10,003 nt of DNA from JBBRMQ01 sp038230775 (lineage in GTDB: Bacteria; Acidobacteriota; Thermoanaerobaculia; Gp7-AA8). The stretch is from the NCBI GenBank assembly GCA_038230775.1, contig JBBRMQ010000163.1, positions 1-10,003 of the forward strand. Reading direction: 5' to 3'. The translations under genes were made by a program, and so were the position numbers. This document shows positions 1 through 6,967 of this stretch, one piece after another. Each line of letters begins with the position of its first letter. The first letter of the stretch is position 1. The notes under the pieces were generated by a model. That model saw nothing but the letters and a program-made list of their open reading frames with translations. It did no database searches and was not told where the DNA came from.

Positions 1-279
1 CGACACCGCGCGGATTCCGCGCACCACGGCCTTCGCGCCCTGAGTCCGCATGAAGTCGACGAGGAGGCCGGAGAAGGAGTGCACTTCGACGCCGGGGATG
101 CCTTCCACGCTGCGGACGATCAGCTCCATGCGCTCGGCGACGGAGAAGAGGGGATGCTTGCCCTCGTTCTCGAGCACGGACACCAGGAAGCGGTCGAAGA
201 GCCGTGTGCCGCGACGGATGATGTCGAGGTGGCCGTTCGTCAGCGGGTCGAAGGAGCCGGGATACACGGCGACGCGCAT
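1..279 (-). CDS. coaD: Phosphopantetheine adenylyltransferase, N-terminal part (runs off window)
   Basis: CoaD transfers AMP from ATP to 4'-phosphopantetheine to give dephospho-CoA, the fourth step of cytosolic CoA synthesis. Reading the minus strand from the ATG at 279 gives 93 codons without a stop, starting MRVAVYPGSFDPLTNGHLD. This holds the family's nucleotide-binding signature: GSFDP at residues 8-12 and the (H/T)xGH motif as TNGH at 14-17. The visible part ends in VVRGIRAVS, matching the conserved RG(I/L)R segment before the missing C-terminal half; the family is about 160 residues long, so roughly 40 percent is outside the window. No good Shine-Dalgarno precedes the start. It is transcribed divergently from the TPR gene, with 105 nt between the start codons, and I could not assign its promoter. 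Identification is from motif recognition and is strong. Confidence 0.96.
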   Translation of the reverse strand, partial: MRVAVYPGSFDPLTNGHLDIIRRGTRLFDRFLVSVLENEGKHPLFSVAERMELIVRSVEGIPGVEVHSFSGLLVDFMRTQGAKAVVRGIRAVS

Positions 280-315
280 CGGTGAAATGGTAGCACGCGA
301 GTTGTGGTCAACGTC

Positions 316-344
316 TTGACGATCAGCCGAATGGCGCCTACACT
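316..344 (+). promoter_or_regulatory. Sigma70-type promoter of the TPR gene
   Basis: TTGACG (316-321) and TACACT (339-344) are separated by exactly 17 nt, matching 5/6 and 4/6 of the housekeeping consensus. Transcription would start near 351, about 34 nt before the ATG at 385. That rules out the GTG at 304 as the start from this promoter. Inferred from sequence only. Confidence 0.55.
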
Positions 345-384
345 GTATTCACATCAGGCTCAGGATCACGGGAGGGTGCGGGGA

Positions 385-768
385 ATGCGGCGGTTTCAGG
401 CTCAGCGGTCCAATGCGGCGATGAGGAACCGGCTCCTCTCGACCATCTTCCGCCACCTGCCGGGCGCCTGGATCGATCCCAAGAACAACGAGCTCATCTC
501 GCTCTATCGCCTTCGCTACAAGATGGCGCTGGAGGAGAAGAAGTACGACACGGCGCTCATCTTCCTCAACAAGATCGTCGAGCTCGACCCGATGGACCTC
601 GAGGCGAAGCTCTGCAAAGGCGAGATCTATCATCGTTGCCTGCAGGACCTTCCGAAGGCCATCGATCAGTACAACAAGGTCATCCGCCTCACCAACGACA
701 GCAAGGGAGACACCGTCCACGTTCGAGCTCGCGCCGGGATGGCCGAGATCATGGAGATGCTGAGTTAG
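385..768 (+). CDS. Small TPR-repeat protein
   Basis: A 127-residue basic, soluble protein with no signal peptide or membrane segment. Residues about 37-69 (ending KYDTALIFLNKIVELDP) and 70-103 (containing LPKAIDQYNKVIRL) fit two consecutive 34-residue tetratricopeptide repeats: paired amphipathic helices, small residues at the helix contacts, and a Pro closing the first repeat. A further helix, VRARAGMAEIMEML, caps the end. TPRs mediate protein-protein contacts, so a scaffolding or adaptor role is likely, but no partner can be named. The ATG at 385 is chosen because GGGAGG (370-375) lies 9 nt upstream and because the mapped promoter starts transcription near 351; the in-frame GTG at 304 lies before that. 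An ATG at 421 is a weaker alternative. The gene appears monocistronic, between divergent coaD and the convergent polyprenyl synthase operon. Confidence 0.78.
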   Translation: MRRFQAQRSNAAMRNRLLSTIFRHLPGAWIDPKNNELISLYRLRYKMALEEKKYDTALIFLNKIVELDPMDLEAKLCKGEIYHRCLQDLPKAIDQYNKVIRLTNDSKGDTVHVRARAGMAEIMEMLS

Positions 769-800
769 GTGTGAGGACAGAAACAAGGGCGGGTTGTCTT

Positions 801-858
801 TGTGTGAGGACCGGCTTCAGCCGGTCACGGCCGACCGGCTAAAGCCGGTCCTCACACA
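801..858. repeat. Compound nested inverted repeat in a convergent intergenic gap
   Basis: The arms 801-826 and 833-858 are reverse complements at 25 of 26 positions and flank a 6-nt centre (ACGGCC). Each arm also contains its own palindrome, GACCGGCT-2 nt-AGCCGGTC, at 809-826 and 833-850. The unit can therefore form either one long hairpin or two short ones, as REP/BIME-type elements do. It sits 32 nt after the TPR stop and 8 nt after the polyprenyl synthase stop on the other strand. That position suits a bidirectional transcription end, although neither side carries a clear U-tract. The octamer ACAGAAAC lies on both sides (777-784 and 856-863). Members of the family elsewhere in the genome cannot be checked from this window. 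Confidence 0.85.
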
Positions 859-866
859 GAAACGCG

Positions 867-1865
<999 letters not shown>

Positions 1866-1890
1866 CGCGGGAAGAATAATCGATTGCGCG

Positions 1891-2385
1891 TCAACCGCGG
1901 TAATTGGTGAACTGGAGCGGGACCCCGTAATCGCCTTCCTTCACCAGCGCGATCGCGCGCTGCAACTGGTCCTTGTCGCGGCTCGAGACCCGAACCTGAT
2001 CGGCCTGGATGGACGCCTGCACCTTGAGTTTTGCGTCCTTGATGGCGCGGACGATAGCCTTCGCTTTCTCGGTATCGATGCCCTGAATGATCTTGATCGG
2101 CTGCCGTACGGTCCCGCCTGCCGCCTGCTCGAGCTTCGCGTATTCGAGCGCTTTCAGCGCGACCTTTCTTTTCACCAACCTCGACTCGAGGATGTCTTTC
2201 ACGCTGCGAAGCTTCCCTTCGTCATCTGAGATGAGGATGATCTCCTCGCCAGAGAGCTCGATCGAGCTCTTGCTGCCCTTGAAGTCGAAGCGCTGCGCGA
2301 GCTCCTTCTGCGCCTGCTGCACGGCATTCGCGACTTCCTGCAAATCGGTTTTTGAAACGATGTCGAATGTGAATTCCTGCGCCAT
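1891..2385 (-). CDS. yajQ: YajQ-family nucleotide-binding protein
   Basis: A 164-residue member of the YajQ (UPF0234) family, matching the usual length of about 160. The N-terminus has the family signature FDIVSKTDLQEVANAVQQA (residues 7-25) followed by RFDFKGSKSSI. The C-terminus ends with VRVSSRDKDQLQ and the typical QFTNYR at 157-162. The fold is two RRM-like alpha/beta domains. The Xanthomonas homologue XC_3703 is a cyclic di-GMP-binding protein that works with a LysR-type regulator; other members have been linked to nucleic acid or nucleotide binding, so the exact role here is open. The ATG is preceded by an AGGAAAGG-like purine tract at suitable distance. It follows lolA by 17 nt and precedes ispB by 25 nt, consistent with co-transcription. 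No partner regulator is visible nearby. Confidence 0.95.
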   Translation of the reverse strand: MAQEFTFDIVSKTDLQEVANAVQQAQKELAQRFDFKGSKSSIELSGEEIILISDDEGKLRSVKDILESRLVKRKVALKALEYAKLEQAAGGTVRQPIKIIQGIDTEKAKAIVRAIKDAKLKVQASIQADQVRVSSRDKDQLQRAIALVKEGDYGVPLQFTNYRG

Positions 2386-2402
2386 CTGAAGCCTTTCCTC
2401 GC

Positions 2403-3008
2403 TTACTGCGCCTGGACCACCTGAACGCCTGGTGGGGGAGTGAATCGAAACAAGTCCGCCGGTGCGGGGTGCCGCTGGAACGCGGCGAAATCGAACGCGG
2501 TGTGGTTGCCTTCGCGATCGGTGTACTCGACACGCTGGATGGTGTGAGTCGCGGCCGTCGTCGTGATCGTGACGTTCCGGATCGTGGCCGTTGTGCTTCG
2601 CGGCTGGAGCGTCGTCACCACCGTCGTTCCACGCGGCTTTTCCCGGACCACGAAGCTGCGATCGCGCGCCGCCGGATCGCCAAGCATGAGAAACGGCAGC
2701 TCACTGCGCCGCTGCTCGTCGAGCTCGCTGACCGTGACCTGACGATCCGCCGGAACGTAGAACCACGATTTCTGCCCATCGAACACGAACATCTTCTCTT
2801 CCGGTCGCGCGTAGGTCCAACGCATCATCGGCAGCGGCCCGAAGACCACCGTGCCGCTCTCGATCTGCGAGCTCTTGAATCCTTTGGGCGTGAAGCGCTG
2901 CGTGAACTGCGCCTGCGTGCCCGCGATGGTCTCTGCCACGCGGTCGATTTCGGCCGCCGGTGCGGCAGCGGTGAACAAGAGAATCGAGAGAATTACGTTG
3001 AGTCTCAT
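2403..3008 (-). CDS. lolA: LolA-type periplasmic lipoprotein carrier
   Basis: LolA accepts lipoproteins released from the inner membrane by LolCDE and carries them across the periplasm. The 201-residue product begins with a signal peptide, MRLNVILSILLFTAAAPAAE, with likely cleavage after an Ala near residue 17-19. The mature part shows family traits: AQFTQRF at 33-39, MRWTYARPEEKMFVFDG at 62-78, WFYVPADRQVTV at 82-93, and a C-terminal DREGNHTAFDF followed by FRFTPPPGVQVV. The ATG at 3008 is chosen over an in-frame start about 114 nt upstream because it gives a clean signal peptide and has AGGGG a few bases upstream. The family match is good but sequence conservation in LolA is low, so a related LolA-like protein (for example a LolA-fold lipid carrier) is possible. 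It lies between the 118-residue gene and yajQ in the operon; with kdsD nearby, this fits an outer-membrane biogenesis role. Confidence 0.87.
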   Translation of the reverse strand: MRLNVILSILLFTAAAPAAEIDRVAETIAGTQAQFTQRFTPKGFKSSQIESGTVVFGPLPMMRWTYARPEEKMFVFDGQKSWFYVPADRQVTVSELDEQRRSELPFLMLGDPAARDRSFVVREKPRGTTVVTTLQPRSTTATIRNVTITTTAATHTIQRVEYTDREGNHTAFDFAAFQRHPAPADLFRFTPPPGVQVVQAQ

Positions 3009-3044
3009 CAGGAGCCCCTGCTCGTCGACGATCGGTCTGCTTCT

Positions 3045-3071
3045 GACAACCGTCAACCGACAACCGTCAAC
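3045..3071. repeat. Two direct 13-nt repeats (14-nt period)
   Basis: GACAACCGTCAAC occurs at 3045-3057 and again at 3059-3071, separated by one base. On the coding (minus) strand each copy reads GTTGACGGTTGTC. It lies in the longest gap inside the operon, between the 118-residue gene and lolA, directly next to a GC-rich hairpin. TTGACG within each copy resembles a -35 hexamer, but I could not find a convincing -10 box downstream, so an internal lolA promoter is not claimed. It could also be a paired protein-binding site. Confidence 0.7.
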
Positions 3072-3090
3072 GCGCCGCCGCAGGCGGCGC
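3072..3090 (-). promoter_or_regulatory. GC-rich intra-operon hairpin
   Basis: GCGCCGCC (3072-3079) pairs perfectly with GGCGGCGC (3083-3090) around a 3-nt loop. On the minus strand it begins three bases after the stop codon of the 118-residue gene (TGA at 3094-3096). The following bases, GTTGACGGTTG, are not a U-tract, so it is not a textbook intrinsic terminator. A partial terminator, or an mRNA-stability element setting relative levels of the genes upstream and downstream, is more likely. Confidence 0.6.
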
Positions 3091-3093
3091 AGT

Positions 3094-3450
3094 TCAAAGT
3101 TTTTCCACCTCGATGGAAGCAATCGCCGAAGTCACAACAAAGACCCGGTCGTTTTTGCTCCGATCGTGCGGATAGAGGAAAAAGCCATTCTGTACGGGGT
3201 TGTATTGCGCCGTCCCTCGGATGACCTCGCCATCCGCGAATTCGACAGCCAGCGTGCTGCCAGTTTCCGGATAGGCATGCGAGTCGCTGCGATTGGGAAA
3301 AAAGACTGCCTTGAGGTTCGAGAAAGGGACATCGCCGGCCTCGCCGTTCTCTCGAGTGATCCGGAGGACCTGCCGGTCCATGTCCGTTTCCTCGAGCCTG
3401 ACGCGCTCGGTCTTCCCGTCGCGATACCGAAGGACCGCCTCACCCACCAT
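3094..3450 (-). CDS. Unassigned 118-residue protein with two similar beta-rich halves
   Basis: I cannot name a function. The protein has no signal peptide or membrane segment. It appears to be an internal duplication: residues about 6-51 (VLRYRDGKTERVRLEE...VPFSNLKAVFF) and 67-115 (LAVEFADGEVIRG...DRVFVVTSAIASIEV) share the order beta strand, DG turn, strand, polar loop, then a short strand ending in hydrophobics. The second half (FADGEVIRGTAQYNP..GFFLYP) resembles a small beta domain found in signalling and pilus-associated proteins of delta-proteobacteria and Acidobacteriota; I recall this as a DUF family but cannot confirm the number. The start ATG overlaps the kdsD stop by one base (TAATG), which indicates translational coupling. 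It is followed by a strong hairpin and an 85-nt gap before lolA. It is real by its position in the operon and its lack of frame breaks. Confidence 0.8.
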   Translation of the reverse strand: MVGEAVLRYRDGKTERVRLEETDMDRQVLRITRENGEAGDVPFSNLKAVFFPNRSDSHAYPETGSTLAVEFADGEVIRGTAQYNPVQNGFFLYPHDRSKNDRVFVVTSAIASIEVEKL

Positions 3451-4454
3451 TAGAAGAGTTCCAATCCCCAGAGATCGTGCAGGTGAATGATTCCTTCCAC
3501 CCGGCGCTCCGCGTCCGTCGTAAAGAGCGACGTGATCTTTTTCTGCTCCATCACCTGTAGCGCGGCCGAGGCGAGCTCGTTTCCGTCGATGGTGGCGGGA
3601 TTCTTCTTCATGCAGTCCGCTGCGGTCTTCCGCAGAATCTCTTCGTCCCGTTGCAAGAGTCGTCGCAGGTCGCCGTCGGAGATGACGCCGAGGAGCCTGC
3701 GATCGGCATCGATGACTGCGGCAATCCCGAAGCCCTTCTTCGACATCTCGTAGATGACGTCGTGCATCGAGGTCGCGGCGCCGACGAGCGGCACCTGATC
3801 GCCGGCATGCATCAGGTCCCTCACGCGCAGGAAGCGCTTGCCGAGTTTGCCGCCGGGGTGCAGGAACGCGAAGTCTTCTTCCTTGAACCCCTTGCGCTGC
3901 AACAGCGCCATCGCCAGCGCGTCACCGAGCGCCAGCGTTGCGGTCGTCGATGCGGTGGGTGCGAGTCCGAGAGGACATGCCTCCTTCGAAATGGCGGCGG
4001 AGAGGTGAAAATCGGCGCCTTTGGCGAGGGTGGATGCGGGATTGCCACTGATGGCGACGATCTCCGCACCGATCCTCTTGATGCTCGGCAGCAACCTCAC
4101 CAGCTCCTCGGTCTCGCCCGAATTCGACACCGCTAACACGACGTCGCCGCTCACGATCATCCCGAGGTCACCGTGAATGGCTTCGGCGGGGTGGAGAAAG
4201 AATGACGGTGTCCCGGTGGACGCGAGCGTCGCGCTGATCTTCTTGCAGATGATGCCCGACTTGCCAAGACCCATCGTCACGACGCGGCCGGTGCTGGAGT
4301 TGATGAGCTCCACGACGTTCACGAACGTCTGATCGAGATGTTCGATCAGACCGACGATCGCCGCCGCCTCGACCTCCAGGACGCGCTTCGCCTCCGCGAT
4401 CGCCGGATGGACGTTCGCGTCGCGGATTGCCGCGCTTTTTCTCGGCTTGGTCAT
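3450..4454 (-). CDS. kdsD: Arabinose-5-phosphate isomerase (KdsD/KpsF)
   Basis: Converts D-ribulose 5-phosphate to D-arabinose 5-phosphate, the first step toward Kdo, the inner-core sugar of lipopolysaccharide. The 334 residues give a full-length protein: an N-terminal SIS sugar-isomerase domain (about 40-190), then two CBS domains (about 213-265 and 280-334). Visible motifs are GLGKSG at 62-67, STGTPSFFLHPAEAIHGDLGM around 79-99, SNSGETEE at 110-117 and ACPLGLAPT at 159-167, with HPGGKLGK at 199-206. Aligned by eye to E. coli KdsD, the active-site residues Lys59, His88, Glu111 and His193 correspond to Lys65, His94, Glu117 and His199, all present. No strong Shine-Dalgarno precedes the ATG. 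It starts 16 nt after the cupin gene and its stop overlaps the next start. The presence of this gene argues for an LPS-bearing outer membrane. Confidence 0.96.
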   Translation of the reverse strand: MTKPRKSAAIRDANVHPAIAEAKRVLEVEAAAIVGLIEHLDQTFVNVVELINSSTGRVVTMGLGKSGIICKKISATLASTGTPSFFLHPAEAIHGDLGMIVSGDVVLAVSNSGETEELVRLLPSIKRIGAEIVAISGNPASTLAKGADFHLSAAISKEACPLGLAPTASTTATLALGDALAMALLQRKGFKEEDFAFLHPGGKLGKRFLRVRDLMHAGDQVPLVGAATSMHDVIYEMSKKGFGIAAVIDADRRLLGVISDGDLRRLLQRDEEILRKTAADCMKKNPATIDGNELASAALQVMEQKKITSLFTTDAERRVEGIIHLHDLWGLELF

Positions 4455-4470
4455 CGCGCTGGAGATGGTA

Positions 4471-5247
4471 CTACTTCACCTTGAACTCGAGCGTCGGCGT
4501 GCGCGCGAGAGTGGCGAAAGTGTTGTCGCCGGTCTTGCGGTTCAGAAGAAACGAGAGGCGCAGCGGCTTCCTGATTTTCGGATCGGCGATGGTGCCCGCC
4601 AGCGGGTACTCGAGCTCGTACGTGCCGCTCGCACCGATCAGATACGCGGGAATGGTGTTTGCGGGATTGAAGGTCCGTCCCGGCGTCGTGCTCTCGAACT
4701 GAGGGTTGATGAACTCTCCTCGCTTGAATCCATCGATCGAGTATCGAAGGGTGACGTGAAGCGTCGTCCGGCGATCGACACGCGTCCCGGCGGGTGGCTG
4801 CACGTTGGTCACCTCGATCGAAGCGGTGAGTTTCTCTTCCGAAACTGGCTCCGTGGCCGGCGCTTGCGGCGCCAGAGGCTCCCATGAGCCCAAACCTGAG
4901 ACCTGGACGATCGCCTCGTCGTTCGCCAGCATTGTGTGCTGCGTTTCTGAGGGCACGACGAAGTACCCGCCGGCGCCGAATTGTTTGGCAGCCTCCCCGG
5001 CGATCGTCACGGTGAGAGCTCCCGTCAACACGGTCACATGTTGATCGCTCGGAACCGATTCGCTCTCGATCTTCTTGCCAGCGGGGATCTTCAGCCGGAA
5101 GGTGTAAGGGGAAGCGGGCGGGCCGTCGAGCGTTCCCTCGAGAAGCGCGATGAGCACGTCTGCGGGGAGCGGTGGTTTCGCGGCGTTCCATTGAAGCGAT
5201 TCAGGCGTGGCCTGGATCAGAACGGCAAAGAGTGCGGCGATGATCAT
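4471..5247 (-). CDS. Exported cupin-domain protein with a C-terminal beta domain
   Basis: A 258-residue protein of unknown function. The N-terminus (MIIAALFAVLIQA) looks like a short signal peptide, so an exported location is likely. Residues about 40-120 form a cupin: PYTFRLKIPAGKKI, then DQHVTVLTGALTVTI (70-82), then GGYFVVPSETQHTML at 93-107. The second cupin motif (G..F.VP....H) is good, with His104. The first motif keeps only His70 instead of the usual HxH, so the metal site may be weakened or lost. Residues about 135-258 look like a separate beta-rich domain (ASIEVTNVQPPAGTRV...LEFKVK) for which I see no family. Its ATG overlaps the panE stop in the classic ATGA arrangement, and the kdsD start follows 16 nt after its stop. 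Cupins include enzymes and sugar- or ligand-binding proteins, so no reaction can be assigned. Confidence 0.82.
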   Translation of the reverse strand: MIIAALFAVLIQATPESLQWNAAKPPLPADVLIALLEGTLDGPPASPYTFRLKIPAGKKIESESVPSDQHVTVLTGALTVTIAGEAAKQFGAGGYFVVPSETQHTMLANDEAIVQVSGLGSWEPLAPQAPATEPVSEEKLTASIEVTNVQPPAGTRVDRRTTLHVTLRYSIDGFKRGEFINPQFESTTPGRTFNPANTIPAYLIGASGTYELEYPLAGTIADPKIRKPLRLSFLLNRKTGDNTFATLARTPTLEFKVK

Positions 5248-6176
5248 TGGAGTTCCCCTCGTGACTTCCGCTCCTGCGGCAAGAGTGCGGCGTAGAACGT
5301 ATCGAGCAGCGGAGTGGCAACGCCGGACTGACGCGCCATGGCCACGGCTGCTCCGAGCTGCGCGTCGAGCTCAGACGGCTTTCCGTCGACAATGTCGCGC
5401 TGCAGCGAACACGTCGATTCCGGCGGCAGCCCGTCGTAGCGTTGCATCGTGCGCTCGACCGCATCTTCGGCGAGCGTCACGCCGCGCGCGGTGGCGACGC
5501 GCATCAATTCGCGCACCAGCTCTTTTGCCATGCTGCGGGTCTCTGGCATGAGACGCCAAACACCGATGGGCATGCGCGTTACTCCGCCTAACGCGCTGAA
5601 GGGTGCGATGAAGAGAAACTTGGTCCACATCGACCGATGGATGTCGACCGGCACCTCGGCGGGCAACCCCGCTCGTTGAAATGCCTCTGCAATCCGTTGC
5701 ACTCGCTCGGAGCGCTGGTTGTCCAGCTCGCCGAACATAAGCGTCGGCTCGACGCCGGCGTGGCGAATGTGTCCCGGTTCGACGACGAAGCTCAAGATTC
5801 CGCAGAGACCGCCGAGCGCATGCCCGCGACCGAGGATGCGCGCGATCTCATCGGGCGCGGTCATGCCATTCTCGAGCGGGATGACGGCGGCGTCTTCGCG
5901 AAGCATCGGACGCAGGCCCGCGATCGCATCCGCGATCTGCCACGCCTTCACCGTCACGAGCATGGCGTCCACTTTGCCCGCTGCGGTCGGATCATCGGTG
6001 GCATTGACCTTGTCGAGAACGAAATCGCCCTTGATGCTGTCGACGCGCAAGCCCTTCGATCGCAGCGCATCGAGGGTCTTCCCACGCGCGATGAAGACGA
6101 CGTCGACCCCGCCTTGCGCAAGGCGGCCCCCGAAATAGCCACCGACGCCTCCCACTCCGACCACCGCCACTCGCAT
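5244..6176 (-). CDS. panE: 2-dehydropantoate 2-reductase (ketopantoate reductase)
   Basis: PanE/ApbA reduces 2-dehydropantoate to pantoate with NADPH, a step in pantothenate and hence CoA synthesis. The 310 residues fit the family length. The Rossmann dinucleotide motif GVGGVGGYFG is at residues 7-16, VKAWQ at 76-80 and ENGM at 102-105. Aligned by eye to E. coli PanE, the catalytic and substrate residues Asn98, Lys176, Ser244 and Glu256 correspond to Asn103, Lys186, Ser257 and Glu269; the Ser-Glu spacing of 12 is identical. The family contains paralogues of unknown substrate, so annotation as a PanE-family reductase is safe while pantoate specificity is inferred. Its start overlaps the upstream MBL stop (TGATG) and its stop overlaps the cupin start (ATGA). 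CoaD, which acts later in the same pathway, is also in this window but in a separate unit. Confidence 0.92.
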   Translation of the reverse strand: MRVAVVGVGGVGGYFGGRLAQGGVDVVFIARGKTLDALRSKGLRVDSIKGDFVLDKVNATDDPTAAGKVDAMLVTVKAWQIADAIAGLRPMLREDAAVIPLENGMTAPDEIARILGRGHALGGLCGILSFVVEPGHIRHAGVEPTLMFGELDNQRSERVQRIAEAFQRAGLPAEVPVDIHRSMWTKFLFIAPFSALGGVTRMPIGVWRLMPETRSMAKELVRELMRVATARGVTLAEDAVERTMQRYDGLPPESTCSLQRDIVDGKPSELDAQLGAAVAMARQSGVATPLLDTFYAALLPQERKSRGELQ

Positions 6177-6967
6177 CAGTCGATTCGAACCACGTGCGCG
6201 GACGTGTGAGGGAAGCGCGTCATGACTGCCGGATCGTGGCCCGGAACGATGATCGTTCCGATCGTCTTCATCCGGTCCTGCGCCGCCAGGTTGGATGCGG
6301 CGTCGAACGTCTGCGCAATCGCCGCATGTTTGTCCAGGTTCTCATACAAATACAGGTTGTCCGAGGCGATGACAACGGTGCCGGCGCGCGTCGGAATGCT
6401 CACGTACTGCGATTGATACGTGTGTCGGCCGCCGATGTACGTCCGAATCTCCGGCAGAATCTCCTGTTCGCCGTCGACAAGATGCAGACGTCCGGTGGTG
6501 TTGAACTTCACGAGCATCTGCACGTCGTCGGGGTCGACGCCGCCGTGCTTTCCGCCGGCCTGCCACGCGGCACCGGTGTAGTACGCGTACTCCTCTTTCT
6601 GAATCCAGATCTGCGCGTTCGGAAAAAGATCGGCACCATCGGCGTGGTCCCAGTGCGCGTGCGTCACGATGACGTCGGTGACGTCCTCCGGCTTGACGCC
6701 CGTGGCCGCCACGGCCTGATCGGTCCGCGCGTAGTCGCGGACCTTCCAACTCTTGAAGAACTGCGGCCGGTAAAACCCGGCGTCGACGAGAACGGTGTGC
6801 CCGCCGCCACGAACGAGCCAGACCATCATCGAGATGTCGAGCTTGCGATCCTTGTCGGCGCCGGCGACGAGCCCGGAGACCGGGAAATCGGGGATCACGG
6901 CATATTGGATTGCGTCCACTTCGTATTGCGGGACAGCGAGCGCCGCCGCGAGCAGCAGCGCGATCAC
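6176..6967 (-). CDS. Exported metallo-beta-lactamase-fold hydrolase
   Basis: A 263-residue member of the MBL superfamily with an N-terminal signal peptide (MIALLLAAALAVPQ), so it probably works in the periplasm. The zinc-binding motif HAHWDH is at residues 103-108; further ligands are His182 in GGRHTYQSQ, Asp203 in IASDNLY and His244 in VPGHDP. This is a complete di-zinc site with spacing like the N-acyl-homoserine lactonase (AiiA)-type branch of the family, rather than class B beta-lactamases. A lactonase or other ester or lactone hydrolysis is plausible, but the substrate is not readable. The start is GTG at 6967: it forms a GTGA overlap with the dinB-like stop and has GGAG 7 nt upstream. 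A second in-frame GTG at 6973 would have that GGAG only one base away. The stop overlaps panE by one base. Confidence 0.9.
   Translation of the reverse strand: MIALLLAAALAVPQYEVDAIQYAVIPDFPVSGLVAGADKDRKLDISMMVWLVRGGGHTVLVDAGFYRPQFFKSWKVRDYARTDQAVAATGVKPEDVTDVIVTHAHWDHADGADLFPNAQIWIQKEEYAYYTGAAWQAGGKHGGVDPDDVQMLVKFNTTGRLHLVDGEQEILPEIRTYIGGRHTYQSQYVSIPTRAGTVVIASDNLYLYENLDKHAAIAQTFDAASNLAAQDRMKTIGTIIVPGHDPAVMTRFPHTSAHVVRID

Noticed and set aside
280..315. Minus-strand promoter for coaD with TTGACC at 311-306
   Set aside because: The nearest -10-like sequence, TACCAT, is only 13 nt away, too short for a sigma70 promoter.
304..384. Upstream GTG (304) as start of the TPR protein
   Set aside because: It precedes the predicted transcription start near 351 and lacks a Shine-Dalgarno; the ATG at 385 has GGGAGG 9 nt upstream.
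801..858. Ordinary Rho-independent terminator
   Set aside because: The stem is strong, but no T-run follows on either strand and each arm is separately palindromic, so a repeat element is the better primary description, with termination only possible.
2253..2270. Perfect 18-bp palindrome AGAGCTCGATCGAGCTCT
   Set aside because: It lies inside yajQ, encoding the family-conserved KSSIEL region, and codon constraint plus GATC/GAGCTC-rich composition explains it; no promoter or boundary is nearby.
3009..3122. N-terminal extension of the LolA protein to 3122
   Set aside because: It would bury the signal peptide 38 residues inside and run through the hairpin and tandem repeats; the ATG at 3008 has its own AGGGG.
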